7,143 nucleotides of DNA from Synechococcales cyanobacterium PMM_0003 (GCA_949128015.1 CASBRC010000218.1:1-7143), one strand, 5' to 3'. Counted from the stretch's first letter, positions 1 to 6,583 are shown. The notes: generated from the sequence alone by a model not told the origin. Program-made: numbers and translations.

Positions 1-814
1 GCCCTTGACAAACATTGGTGAGAAATTCTAAATCGAGAGTCTCTAAGCGATCGCTACTTTTGTGATAATGCGGATTTCGCATATTCGCGGTATCAGTAAC
101 CATCAAAGCTTTGTAGCCAGCGTCCCAAAAGGGCGCATGATCACTGCGGCGAGTGTCGGGTATTGCTAGTCCTTTCCAGCCTGCGGGGAGCCATTCACAA
201 GGTACGCTAGATTTCATGTGATGTTGCAAATGGATGAGGTCAGGAATTGTGGGAATACTGCCAATCAAGCCAATAAAGTCGCCTGTGTTGGGATAAAACT
301 TGTCCAATCCTTTCGGGTAACGCTGAGAATTCGGACTGCGATCGCAATATCCCAGCATTTCTAAGGAAATCATCAGGCGCAGTTTCTGTTCTTCAATCTT
401 GAGCTTTTTAGCATAAGCATGGCTTCCCGACAACCCATATTCTTCCATATCAAAAGCAACTAATTGAATTGGATATTTAGCAGGATGAGCAGATAGATAT
501 TCAGCTAATTCTAAAAGTACCGCAACGCCCGATCCATTATCATCTGCTCCCACGCAAGCAGGAACCGTATCATAATGTGCGCCAATAATAATTGGCGATC
601 GCTTGTGATGAGAATTTGCTCTAATATTTAAAATTAAGTTCTGATGCCGATTACCATTGACTTCAAATTCATGGGTAATCACTTCACCGAATTTCGAGAA
701 ATGCGATCGAATATATTCACGCGCAAATAAATGTCCAGCCGAGGCATAGTAAGGATTACGCTCGATGACAATTTTTTCGAGATGTTGAATTAATCGCGCT
801 TGTAGTTTATTCAT
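1..814 (-). CDS. M28-family zinc peptidase (aminopeptidase-like), C-terminus beyond window
   Basis: My translation of the minus strand from 814 gives 271 uninterrupted residues running off the left edge. The dinuclear zinc site of M28 peptidases can be followed in order: H80 in GAHYD, the bridging aspartate in GADDNGSG (D91 or D92), the catalytic/ligand pair E124-E125 in DMEEYG, E152 in SLEMLGY, and H251 in NPHYHKSSD. SDHAPFW (224-230) is also typical. All expected metal ligands are therefore present and the enzyme should be active, releasing N-terminal residues from peptides; its actual substrate is unknown. There is no signal peptide, so a cytoplasmic location is likely. An in-frame TAG lies two codons before the ATG (818-820), so no longer start in this frame is possible. 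Family is confident; only a short C-terminal tail seems to be missing. No clear ribosome binding site is visible. Confidence 0.93.
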   Translation of the reverse strand, partial: MNKLQARLIQHLEKIVIERNPYYASAGHLFAREYIRSHFSKFGEVITHEFEVNGNRHQNLILNIRANSHHKRSPIIIGAHYDTVPACVGADDNGSGVAVLLELAEYLSAHPAKYPIQLVAFDMEEYGLSGSHAYAKKLKIEEQKLRLMISLEMLGYCDRSPNSQRYPKGLDKFYPNTGDFIGLIGSIPTIPDLIHLQHHMKSSVPCEWLPAGWKGLAIPDTRRSDHAPFWDAGYKALMVTDTANMRNPHYHKSSDRLETLDLEFLTNVCQG

Positions 815-821
815 AATCTAT

Positions 822-926
822 CTATCTCGGTGCTTTACGCCAACCATTTGCGATCGCATCTTGCTCAGAACAAAAGAATCTTTCAAGACTGAGACATTAT
901 TTAGCTAGACTACACCGCAAGACTTT
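822..926 (-). pseudogene. Possible decayed tail of an Ada-like/nuclease-associated Cys domain
   Basis: Just upstream of the peptidase gene and in another frame, the minus strand reads FFCSEQDAIANGWRKAPR and then stops (TAG at 822-824). This resembles the end of the small cysteine domain found in Ada and at the C-terminus of some cyanobacterial nucleases, where a phrase like 'FCSExEAIAxGYRKA' is common. Upstream the same frame reads KVLRCSLAK, a TAA stop (897-899), then CLSLER, so the frame is broken within about 25 codons and no start is present. I read it as a gene fragment. It is short, and HIP1 (GCGATCGC, 849-856) itself encodes part of the DAIA stretch, so chance similarity is a real alternative. 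Confidence 0.3.
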
Positions 927-1104
927 TTGCTATTCTAAGTCTAAAGAGATGCTAGAACTTTCGGTGCGGTTGCTCCTGTTTTACCTTACAGCAAAATCAA
1001 AAATCTTTTCCTGTTTTTCCTTGACCATTATGAATATGTGCAACACCGAGATTTCTGGCTTTGCCGTAGCCGCCTGTGGGCATTATGGGGCAGCAATAAA
1101 TTAG
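927..1104. other. Intergenic DNA with no recognised feature
   Basis: This is part of the 500-bp gap between the peptidase start and the cobalamin gene. It contains no ORF with family resemblance, no tRNA-like fold and no convincing promoter. A GC-richer patch at about 1055-1095 stands out from its AT-rich surroundings. A 28-codon minus-strand reading (997-1083) and a 24-codon plus-strand reading (1030-1104) cross it, but neither has support. Confidence 0.5.
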
Positions 1105-1186
1105 AGTACCAAGTGTATGGCTTCGACTCCGCTCAGCCATCGATGGCTGAGCGGAGTCGAAGCCAGTCTCATAGATAGTTGGTACT
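1105..1186. repeat. Palindromic intergenic element with perfect 48-bp core
   Basis: Positions 1118-1165 are a perfect palindrome with 24-bp arms and no loop; the centre is CATC|GATG at 1141/1142 and the arms contain GGCTTCGACTCCGCTCAGCC. Around it lie AGTACCAA (1105-1112) and its exact reverse complement TTGGTACT (1179-1186), placed asymmetrically (5 and 13 nt from the core). The arrangement resembles a small non-autonomous mobile element or an extragenic palindromic repeat. CTTCGACTCCGCTCAG-type palindromes occur widely between bacterial genes. It is far from both flanking genes, so a terminator role is not implied. Confidence 0.75.
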
Positions 1187-1210
1187 TTATTTTCGCGCTC
1201 GTCCCTTATG

Positions 1211-1317
1211 GTGAGTAGTTGGACGTAATAAATTACCCAAACCCAAAAAGCTGTGGCGCACGCTGCGCGTGCGCCACAGCTTTTTGGGTTTTGATTTAAT
1301 TATGACCACCTACTTAC
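1211..1317. mobile_element. MITE-like element, copy A, with terminal inverted repeats
   Basis: The left end GTGAGTAGTTGG (1211-1222) is matched at the right end by CCACCTACTTAC (1306-1317), whose reverse complement is GTAAGTAGGTGG: 10 of 12 identical. The similarity continues inward through an AT-rich stretch to the 53-bp hairpin at 1239-1291. There is no ORF inside, so the element would be non-autonomous. A second copy lies at 6618-6718 with the same hairpin core. The right end meets the TAG stop codon (1317-1319) of the cobalamin gene. No clear target duplication was identified, so the exact ends and the transposase family remain open. Confidence 0.6.
1239..1291. repeat. Perfect 53-bp hairpin (25-bp arms, TGC loop)
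   Basis: The arms at 1239-1263 and 1267-1291 are perfectly complementary around a 3-nt loop (1264-1266). Reading outside to inside, the left arm is AAACCCAAAAAGCTG followed by the GC-rich TGGCGCACGC. The hairpin begins 25 nt past the stop of the upstream-coded cobalamin gene on the minus strand, so it may act as its terminator or protect the mRNA 3' end. It ends in AT-rich sequence rather than a classic U-tract. It shares architecture with the hairpins at 5382-5434 and 6639-6691. Confidence 0.8.
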
Positions 1318-2576
1318 TAAGGCTTAATTATTTTCCATTGAGTTACAGGTCTCATCGGTTGCCATCCCAGAAAAGAACCGATCGGTTCAGCTCGTTTAAT
1401 CGAAATTTGGGTAAGTGTACCGCCATATTTTTGTTGCCATTGAAATAATTTCTGTTCACCTTCAAGGGTGACAACGTTTGCGACCAAACGCCCCTGCGAT
1501 CGCAAATTTTCCCAACAAGTCTCAAACAGATCTGTCACCGTCGCGCCACCGCCAATAAAGATCGCGTCAGGTGTGGGTAAATTCTTTAAAATTTCAGGAG
1601 CTTTGCCTTCAATGATTTTTAAATTGGGAGTGCCTAATGCGATCGCATTTTCGGCAATAAAATGAATGCGCGATTTTTCGATGGCGATTGCTTGGCAACG
1701 GGGATGGCTTCGCATCCATTCAATACTAATGGAACCGCAACCAGCACCAACATCCCATAGCAGTTCGCCAGCATTAGGCGCGAGTGCCGATAATGTCATG
1801 GCTCTGACTTCGCGCTTAGTTAATTGTCCATCATGATGATAGGCATCATCGGGAAGTCCTGCTATGCGCGATAAAATTTGGGCTTCAGGATTGGGAATAC
1901 ATTCGATTGCGATCGCATTGAGATCGGCAAATTCTGGAAAATCTCGCGATTGGTTGGCAAGGCTAGAAATAATGCGCTCTTTCGTTCCGTTTAGATGTTC
2001 TAATATTGTGATTTTGCTATTGGTAAAATTGCGATCGCATAATGCTTTAGCCACAATTGCAGGAGTTTCTTTTCCTGAACTTAAAATCAACAACTTGGCA
2101 TTTGGATAAATATAAGCATTTAGAAGAGCATCAGGACGACCGCAAAGGCTTAAGGTTTCCACTTCATTCATCGACCAACCTAAACGAGCGCAAATCAGGC
2201 TAAATGTGGAAGGTGATGGAATGATTGTAATTTCTGCTATAGGAATTCGTTTTAACAGGGTTGTACCAATGCCGAACCATAGAGGATCACCGCTTGCCAA
2301 TACACAAACTGACTTGCCGCGATAACTAATGATTTTTTGGATGGTTTCTTCAATAGGCGATGTCCAAATTAACTGCGATCTTAACTGCGATTCTAATTGC
2401 GATCTTAAAGGCGATCGGAGATCGTCTGGCAAGATCGCATCTTTGAGCATGGCAAGATGGCGATCGCCGCCCACTAAAATTTCGGCACGATCAATTTGCG
2501 ATCGGGCGGCTGCACTAAGTTCCGACAGCCCATCTTCACCGATACCAACTACTGAAAGCCACTTTTCAGCAGTCAT
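1317..2576 (-). CDS. cobL: Bifunctional precorrin-6Y C5,15-methyltransferase/decarboxylase (CbiE-CbiT fusion)
   Basis: This 419-residue protein joins two cobalamin (vitamin B12) enzymes. The N-terminal CbiE/tetrapyrrole methylase half (about 6-230) has VVGIGEDG (9-16), GGDRH (36-40) and ASGDPLWFG (94-102). The C-terminal CbiT half (about 240-415) has LTKREVRAMTLSAL, the SAM-binding loop DVGAGCGSISIEW (275-287), and IFIGGG (339-344). Together such proteins methylate C5 and C15 of the corrin ring and decarboxylate the C12 acetate in the cytoplasm. Length fits CobL-type fusions (about 400 residues). Residues 53-68 are a low-complexity LRSP-LRSQ-LESQ-LRSQ insertion encoded by a 12-bp tandem repeat (2373-2420). 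No other cobalamin gene is in view. The 130-bp upstream gap contains the hairpin after the permease gene, so it probably has its own promoter. Confidence 0.95.
   Translation of the reverse strand: MTAEKWLSVVGIGEDGLSELSAAARSQIDRAEILVGGDRHLAMLKDAILPDDLRSPLRSQLESQLRSQLIWTSPIEETIQKIISYRGKSVCVLASGDPLWFGIGTTLLKRIPIAEITIIPSPSTFSLICARLGWSMNEVETLSLCGRPDALLNAYIYPNAKLLILSSGKETPAIVAKALCDRNFTNSKITILEHLNGTKERIISSLANQSRDFPEFADLNAIAIECIPNPEAQILSRIAGLPDDAYHHDGQLTKREVRAMTLSALAPNAGELLWDVGAGCGSISIEWMRSHPRCQAIAIEKSRIHFIAENAIALGTPNLKIIEGKAPEILKNLPTPDAIFIGGGATVTDLFETCWENLRSQGRLVANVVTLEGEQKLFQWQQKYGGTLTQISIKRAEPIGSFLGWQPMRPVTQWKIIKP
2373..2420. repeat. 12-bp tandem repeat, four units, HIP1-like, inside cobL
   Basis: Four consecutive 12-bp units at 2373, 2385, 2397 and 2409 each carry GCGAT in the same place: CTGCGATCTTAA, CTGCGATTCTAA, TTGCGATCTTAA, AGGCGATCGGAG. 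Because 12 is a multiple of three the repeat stays in frame and encodes a reiterated LRSx peptide in the CbiE domain, so copy number could change without breaking the gene. Confidence 0.85.
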
Positions 2577-2657
2577 AAAGTTTTCGCCATGCTATTGAAA
2601 AATAATTCATCACGATCTCGTTTCTAATTCTACAGCGCTTTGCGCTCAAACCAGAAC

Positions 2658-2702
2658 CCAGACAGATGTGGCGCATGCTGCGCGTGCGCTACATCTATCT
2701 GG
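2658..2702. terminator. Imperfect 45-bp hairpin after the permease gene
   Basis: Arms 2658-2678 and 2682-2702 pair around a TGC loop with three imperfect positions (2663/2697, 2670/2690, 2676/2684). The core GCGCATGCTGCGCGTGCGC matches the cores of the hairpins at 1239-1291 and 6639-6691, but the outer arm is different (CCAGACAGATGT) and no terminal inverted repeats of the MITE type flank it. It starts only 4 nt beyond the stop of the permease gene on the minus strand, a position that suggests transcript termination or 3'-end protection. No U-tract follows, so factor-independent termination is not certain. Confidence 0.5.
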
Positions 2703-2706
2703 AGTT

Positions 2707-4047
2707 TCAAAAAATCAAAAATCTTAAACTGATATAAATCGCGGCAACTACAAGCTGTAGAAGCATCACAGGAATACCATAGCGTAAGAAGGTTTTGAAT
2801 GAGATGCGCCGTCCATACTGCTCGGCTACACCTGCGGCGACAATATTTGCGGAAGCACCCACTAAGGTTCCATTACCGCCAAGAGTCGCTCCATACATCA
2901 TTGCGTAAAATAGAGGTAGCACGATCGCTGGCAACTGCCCTGTAAAGTCGGGAGAGATAATCTCTGAACCAGCTAAACCAACATTAACCACATATTGTTT
3001 AAGTAAGGGAACCATCGCCACAACGAGGGGAATATTTGGCACAACACTAGAGATTAATCCTACAAAAAAGAGTAAAGCAATGGAACCAAGGGCAATATTC
3101 TTACCTAAAATAGTAGCCAATAATCCTGACGCACTGGTGATTACGCCTGTTTTCTCAAGTCCACCAATCAGTACAAAAAAGCACATAAAAAATATTAATG
3201 TACTCCAATCCACATCTCGCAGAATATGCTGTACGGAGTCGATTTTGCTATGGTGAGACAGCATCATGGCAAGGGCGGCTCCTAATAAAGCGACCGTTGC
3301 TGGTGATACAGGAATCGGTAGTGACTCACCAATTACAAAGAATATCAACACAAAGACAGTGATGATTGCACCAACAATGAGTGTGCGGGGATGATTAATA
3401 GTGGGATGAGGAAGTTGCTCGAGGTTTTCTAATTTTTTGTTCCAGATTTTGCGGAATAAAAATGGCAATGTTGCGACAATAACGCCTACCGCGATCACAC
3501 CTCCAAGACTAAGCTGTAAAACATAATCCACAAAACTCATATTGAGCGCATCTCCGACAATGTAAGTTACAGGATCACCGACGATAGTTAATAAGCCTGA
3601 ACTATTTGCTGTAAACACCATCACAATTAGTAATGGCACAAAGTCCACGCCGATTTCCTTGGCTATGGGTGGAATTAGCGGGGCGAGTAACATTACGGTT
3701 GTCGCATTTGGCAAGACAGCGCAGATGGGTGTTGTCAGAGCTACGATTCCTAACAACAGGCGATCGCCTCGACCTTTGGCAAAAATCACGATTTGGGTAG
3801 CAAGATATTCAAAGACCTTAGTTGGCTCAAAAGCTCGCACCATCACCATTACACCAAAAAAAAGTCCTAATGTACCATGGCTTTTACTAATGTATCCAAT
3901 GGCTTCTGGCATAGTCATCACGTTCGCAACGACGAGGATCAGTGCACCTAAAAAAGCTGCGATCGTAAAGTGTAGCCACTCAGTAATCAGTAAAAAAATT
4001 ACACTGATAAAGGTAGTCAGCGATAATATTGCTTGCCAAGTAGCCAT
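2707..4047 (-). CDS. CitMHS/ArsB-NhaD-type membrane permease (SLC13/P-protein-like)
   Basis: This 446-residue protein is almost entirely hydrophobic, with roughly 11-12 predicted membrane segments in two halves separated by a short polar stretch (about 200-222). Family motifs appear in both halves: VLPNATTVMLLAPLIPP (111-127) and NSSGLLTIVGDP (148-159) in the first, SVVPNIPLVVAMVPLL (334-349) and GATLGGNGTLVGASANIV (386-403) in the second. The repeated Asn/Ser/Gly/Pro re-entrant hairpins are the substrate and ion site in the wider ion-transporter superfamily. Homologues move anions such as arsenite, or carboxylates, or exchange Na+/H+; nothing here fixes the substrate. No arsenic genes are nearby, so an arsenite pump is not supported. 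It is encoded 85 bp downstream of the pentapeptide-repeat gene and a possible promoter lies in that gap. Confidence 0.9.
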   Translation of the reverse strand: MATWQAILSLTTFISVIFLLITEWLHFTIAAFLGALILVVANVMTMPEAIGYISKSHGTLGLFFGVMVMVRAFEPTKVFEYLATQIVIFAKGRGDRLLLGIVALTTPICAVLPNATTVMLLAPLIPPIAKEIGVDFVPLLIVMVFTANSSGLLTIVGDPVTYIVGDALNMSFVDYVLQLSLGGVIAVGVIVATLPFLFRKIWNKKLENLEQLPHPTINHPRTLIVGAIITVFVLIFFVIGESLPIPVSPATVALLGAALAMMLSHHSKIDSVQHILRDVDWSTLIFFMCFFVLIGGLEKTGVITSASGLLATILGKNIALGSIALLFFVGLISSVVPNIPLVVAMVPLLKQYVVNVGLAGSEIISPDFTGQLPAIVLPLFYAMMYGATLGGNGTLVGASANIVAAGVAEQYGRRISFKTFLRYGIPVMLLQLVVAAIYISLRFLIF

Positions 4048-4059
4048 TCTTGTTAAATC

Positions 4060-4088
4060 TGTATAGAAATATAGATATTGTCAGTAAA
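4060..4088 (-). promoter_or_regulatory. Possible sigma70-type promoter of the permease gene
   Basis: On the minus strand TTTACT (4083-4088) is followed after 17 nt by TATACA (4060-4065), each matching its consensus at 4 of 6 positions. The -10 box lies about 12 nt before the ATG at 4047, which would leave a very short 5' leader. This is consistent with the gene being transcribed separately, but AT-rich DNA gives such matches by chance. Confidence 0.3.
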
Positions 4089-4096
4089 GTTAGCAT

Positions 4097-4129
4097 AAAT
4101 AAAAACATCACTTCATACTATTTTTATTT
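4097..4129. terminator. Weak AT-only inverted repeat after the pentapeptide gene
   Basis: AAATAAAAA (4097-4105) and TTTTTATTT (4121-4129) can pair across a 15-nt loop just past the stop of the pentapeptide-repeat gene. The stem has no G-C pair, so termination activity is doubtful. Unlike three other genes in the window, this gene has no GC-rich hairpin after it, and readthrough into the permease gene is possible. Confidence 0.2.
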
Positions 4130-4132
4130 GTG

Positions 4133-5329
4133 TTACAAGAAAGTTGCGATGATTTCAGGAGACACAGTTACAAAAGAATTATTTTGGAGTAGCTCAGTTA
4201 ATATGGGACTTGGCGAATTGATTACCTCTAATAGACGCTCTCTAAATGCGAGATTATCCTGAGCTTGATAGCGGATTTCTAATTTGAGAATGGCAATGCG
4301 ATCGCATTCTGATGCATCAGCATAACGCTGTGAATATCGCTCAGACAATTGCTCAAAAATTTGATGCAGTTCTTCAATGAGAATTTGTTCCTGTAAAATT
4401 TCTGAACCATGCTTCTCTAATTCTGAACTTATATTTCCCTTGCTAAGTAATTTCACAAAATCCCCTTGGGCAAATGTTGCTTTGGGATTAAATGGACGGC
4501 GATCGCAATATCGCCTTAAAATATAATCAGGTATGCTTCGGAGAATATGCTTTAAATAAATCGAATCACAGACTACATCATCGAACTTGGTATCGCAATC
4601 GATAATCCATTCTTCAATACAAGCATCTGTGAGATTAGCAGAACTAAAGTCAGTGCCTAGAGCCTGTAGTCGAAATAGATCCGCACCATCAAGATTTGCA
4701 CCTGAGAGATTAGCTCTACTCAGATTCACCGCAAATAGTTTTGCCTTACTCAGATTCGCACCACTGAGATTTGCTTCACTAAGATTTGCAAAATCCAAAT
4801 TTGCTTCACTAAGATTTGCACCACTCAGATTTGCTTCACTAAGATTTGTCTGGTTAACATTCACAAAAGGAATCGCATTCCCAATCAAGAGCGCCTGAAT
4901 GTTCTTGGCTTTGACAAATTCTGGTATACCGAGACTGAGATTGGCTTTGTGTAAATTGGCACTACTGAGATTAGCGTTATTTAGATTCGCTTCACAAAGG
5001 AGCGCCTCAGTCAAAACTGCATTCTGGAGCGATGCATCTTGAAGTTCAACTCCACTCAGCAATGCGTTACTTAGATCGGCTTCATTGAGATTTGCGCCAC
5101 TTAACTTTGCGCCAAATAAAGTTGCTTCACTGAGATTAGCGTTACTGAGATTGACTTCGCTAAGATTAGCACCACTAAGATTAGCTTTATGTAAGTTCGC
5201 TCCACTAAGCTCAGCTTTCTCAAAGTTAGCTCCAGCCGCACTAAACCTTTGACCTTTAGCGCCATGACTTTCTAACCATAGTTGATGCTTGGCTAAATGT
5301 TCTTTGAGAGATACTTTAAAAATAGACAT
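4133..5329 (-). CDS. Pentapeptide-repeat protein with helical C-terminal extension
   Basis: This 398-residue protein has a short helical N-terminus (LKEHLAKHQLWLESHGAKGQ), then pentapeptide repeats of the form A(N/D)LSx. Block one covers about 31-133 (some 20 repeats) and block two about 161-236 (some 15). A 27-residue non-repeat segment (133-159, with GIPEFVKAKNIQALLIGNAIPF) separates them. Such repeats fold into a right-handed square beta-helix. The part after 237 (CIEEWIID, CDRRPFNP, TFAQGDFVKLL) is a conserved companion region in cyanobacterial pentapeptide proteins, followed by a charged, probably helical tail (303-371). No signal peptide or membrane segment is seen, so it is probably cytoplasmic. 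Function is unknown; these proteins are abundant in cyanobacteria and only a few, such as the gyrase-binding MfpA/Qnr group, are understood. The hairpin at 5382-5434 separates it from the gene upstream. Confidence 0.92.
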   Translation of the reverse strand: MSIFKVSLKEHLAKHQLWLESHGAKGQRFSAAGANFEKAELSGANLHKANLSGANLSEVNLSNANLSEATLFGAKLSGANLNEADLSNALLSGVELQDASLQNAVLTEALLCEANLNNANLSSANLHKANLSLGIPEFVKAKNIQALLIGNAIPFVNVNQTNLSEANLSGANLSEANLDFANLSEANLSGANLSKAKLFAVNLSRANLSGANLDGADLFRLQALGTDFSSANLTDACIEEWIIDCDTKFDDVVCDSIYLKHILRSIPDYILRRYCDRRPFNPKATFAQGDFVKLLSKGNISSELEKHGSEILQEQILIEELHQIFEQLSERYSQRYADASECDRIAILKLEIRYQAQDNLAFRERLLEVINSPSPILTELLQNNSFVTVSPEIIATFL

Positions 5330-5381
5330 AGTAAACTTCTTCTAATCAGAACTAAAAAATCAAAGCAGGTAAAATCTTTTC

Positions 5382-5434
5382 AAAACCCAAATATGATTTG
5401 GCGGGCTAAGCCCGCCGAATCATATTTGGGTTTT
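5382..5434. terminator. 53-bp hairpin after the HhH gene (25-bp arms, TAA loop)
   Basis: Arms 5382-5406 and 5410-5434 pair fully apart from one G-T at 5399/5417, around the loop TAA. The outer arm AAAACCCAAA matches the hairpins at 1239 and 6639, but the inner part differs (TATGATTTGGCGGGC). It begins 16 nt past the stop of the HhH gene on the minus strand, and in that direction the stem ends in a short T run (GGGTTTT). It is the best candidate in the window for an intrinsic terminator, and it would isolate the pentapeptide gene from the genes to its right. Confidence 0.65.
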
Positions 5435-5450
5435 ATTTAATTTGCGATCT

Positions 5451-6149
5451 CTAGGTAAGTTGTCGATACGAACTAAAGGGAATTCCAGTCCGTTTTTTGA
5501 TGTCCATAATTGATTTAAATTCGCCACGTAATTGCCTCTCTGTTGCGATCGCAGTGGCGATTTGTGGTTCCATTCCCATGGCTATCAAGTCATCAACAGT
5601 CATAGAGTTGACCCGCTTCCATGAGTAACCGATCTCTTGCCGATAGTCATAGCTAAATATCACCATTGACTCGATTTTTTTGAGTGTGGCGTTAGGAATT
5701 TCGAGAATGTCATGCAATTCTTCGAGACTAGTGAAAATATGTCCTTCTGCCCTTAATGAATCAATATCATTGGCATAAACAATTGGTAAACCTAAAACAT
5801 TAACCAGATCGTTTTTAGAGCAGCTATTGAACTCAATCTTGGGGCGGCTAGATGCGATCGCAGCAAATAGACTGGGATCTTCTGGTAATGGTAAATGCTT
5901 GGGATAAGTTTTGGTTAAGTATTCACGTTTAAGAGCAAAAGCTGTAGCAACTTGAGCCATCCAGATCAATGTTGCAAATGAGGATGAAGAGAAAATAATC
6001 GCGATGGCAACAAAGCCAGCACCAATACCAATCCAAATATTCGAGCCAGTCTTTGCTCCAGCATAGGCGATCGCACCACCACCTAATGCTGGGAAAAAAG
6101 ACCACCAAACCCATTTTGGTGTTTGATCAAACCATGAAGGTTGAGACAT
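5451..6149 (-). CDS. Membrane-anchored protein with two helix-hairpin-helix (ComEA-like) domains
   Basis: This 232-residue protein begins with an aromatic-rich stretch and two hydrophobic segments (about 13-31 and 37-71, Gly-rich; WIGIGAGFVAIAIIF). A polar linker (74-103) follows. The rest contains two HHH_3-type modules: 104-165 (IEFNSCSKNDLVNVLGLP with FTSLEELHDILEIP) and 178-231 (RVNSMTVDDLIAMGMEP with FKSIMDIKKRTGIP). Each shows the 'N-x-A/S-x-x-x-x-L...LPG-like ... F-x-S-x-x-x-L' plan. Single modules bind DNA or proteins, for example in ComEA, the DNA receptor of competence. The typical LPGIG loop is degenerate here (VLGLP, AMGME), so DNA binding is unproven. A role at the membrane as a scaffold is equally possible. 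I cannot tell topology from sequence alone. The TM2 gene is encoded 63 bp upstream. Confidence 0.78.
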   Translation of the reverse strand: MSQPSWFDQTPKWVWWSFFPALGGGAIAYAGAKTGSNIWIGIGAGFVAIAIIFSSSSFATLIWMAQVATAFALKREYLTKTYPKHLPLPEDPSLFAAIASSRPKIEFNSCSKNDLVNVLGLPIVYANDIDSLRAEGHIFTSLEELHDILEIPNATLKKIESMVIFSYDYRQEIGYSWKRVNSMTVDDLIAMGMEPQIATAIATERQLRGEFKSIMDIKKRTGIPFSSYRQLT

Positions 6150-6188
6150 AGTGATTAAAGTGATACTGGTTTATTGGTAATTAGTTTT

Positions 6189-6216
6189 TGGCTAACCGCT
6201 AATCGCTAACAACTAA
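6189..6216. repeat. Heptamer short tandem repeat (STRR-like), four units
   Basis: On the plus strand TGGCTAA, CCGCTAA, TCGCTAA and CAACTAA follow one another without gaps (minus-strand unit TTAGNNN). Short heptamer arrays between genes (STRRs) are known from cyanobacteria. The array begins exactly at the end of the TM2 gene: the terminal unit contains its stop codon (6213-6215). It occupies about half of the spacer between the TM2 and HhH genes. Confidence 0.6.
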
Positions 6217-6554
6217 ATATTCTTAAGTAGTTTTTTCCGCTTTTCTTCGTATTCTTCGGCAGTGATAATACCACTATCATAAAGTCTTTTGAGATCGCCA
6301 AGTGCTGCGGTAGATTCTGCAACCGAGGCTGTAGCATGATTGGTCATGCCGTTAAACTTACGGTTAAACTCAGTATCTACCATGACAAGGAGCATAATAA
6401 ATTCAACAAATGCGGCAAAAGAGGGAATTCCTGTCCAGCAAAATAGTAGGTAAGCTATCCCCCAGCCAGTTTGTCCTAGGTAAAATTTGTGAGCGCCTAT
6501 CCAACCTAAAAAGAAGCACCAAAGAATTGCATTAGTTCTAGTCCTCATTACCAT
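6213..6554 (-). CDS. TM2-domain membrane protein with C-terminal SHOCT domain
   Basis: This 113-residue protein has a TM2 domain at about 7-60: the first membrane helix contains the family pattern AILWCFFLGWIGAHKFYLGQ (9-28, with the G-x-H-x-F-Y-L-G signature), a short turn, and a second helix ending in VMVDTEFNRKFN. The end (84-113, LGDLKRLYDSGIITAEEYEEKRKKLL) is a clear SHOCT motif, a short helical module often attached to membrane or stress proteins and thought to aid oligomerisation. Biochemical function is unknown. The start could be Met1 (6554) or Met3 (6548); the purine-rich AAGAGAA upstream is too close to Met1, so Met3 is a serious alternative. Two direct repeats of TAAGCCTGT (6584-6592 and 6597-6605 on the complementary strand) lie 30-50 nt upstream and might be regulatory. 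Confidence 0.9.
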   Translation of the reverse strand: MVMRTRTNAILWCFFLGWIGAHKFYLGQTGWGIAYLLFCWTGIPSFAAFVEFIMLLVMVDTEFNRKFNGMTNHATASVAESTAALGDLKRLYDSGIITAEEYEEKRKKLLKNI

Positions 6555-6583
6555 TTCTCTTTTTTCTCTTAAATGTAGTAATC

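Noticed and set aside
997..1083. Minus-strand 28-codon ORF (MPTGGYGKARNLGVAHIHNG and onward)
   Set aside because: Composition looks protein-like, but it is very short, has no ribosome binding site and I cannot connect it with any family. It may be a relic of a repeat.
1030..1104. Plus-strand 24-codon ORF
   Set aside because: Too short, opposite to all genes here and without any supporting signal.
2707..4047. Arsenite efflux pump ArsB
   Set aside because: Only superfamily-level motifs are shared and no arsR, arsC or similar gene is adjacent.
3659..4262. Plus-strand ORFs opposite the permease and pentapeptide genes
   Set aside because: Both are antisense to well-supported genes and have no recognisable domain.
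4587..4898. Plus-strand ORF with repeated RFA-type peptides opposite the pentapeptide gene
   Set aside because: It is the antisense reading of the pentapeptide repeats; the repeat comes from the minus-strand coding pattern, and there is no start signal or family match.
4730..5230. Regular short repeats that could be mistaken for a CRISPR or tandem DNA array
   Set aside because: The period is 15 bp and encodes A(N/D)LSx throughout an intact reading frame; there are no spacers.
5929..6114. Overlapping minus-strand ORF of 61 codons within the HhH gene
   Set aside because: It is a frame shadow of the hydrophobic N-terminus of the HhH protein, rich in Trp and Cys.
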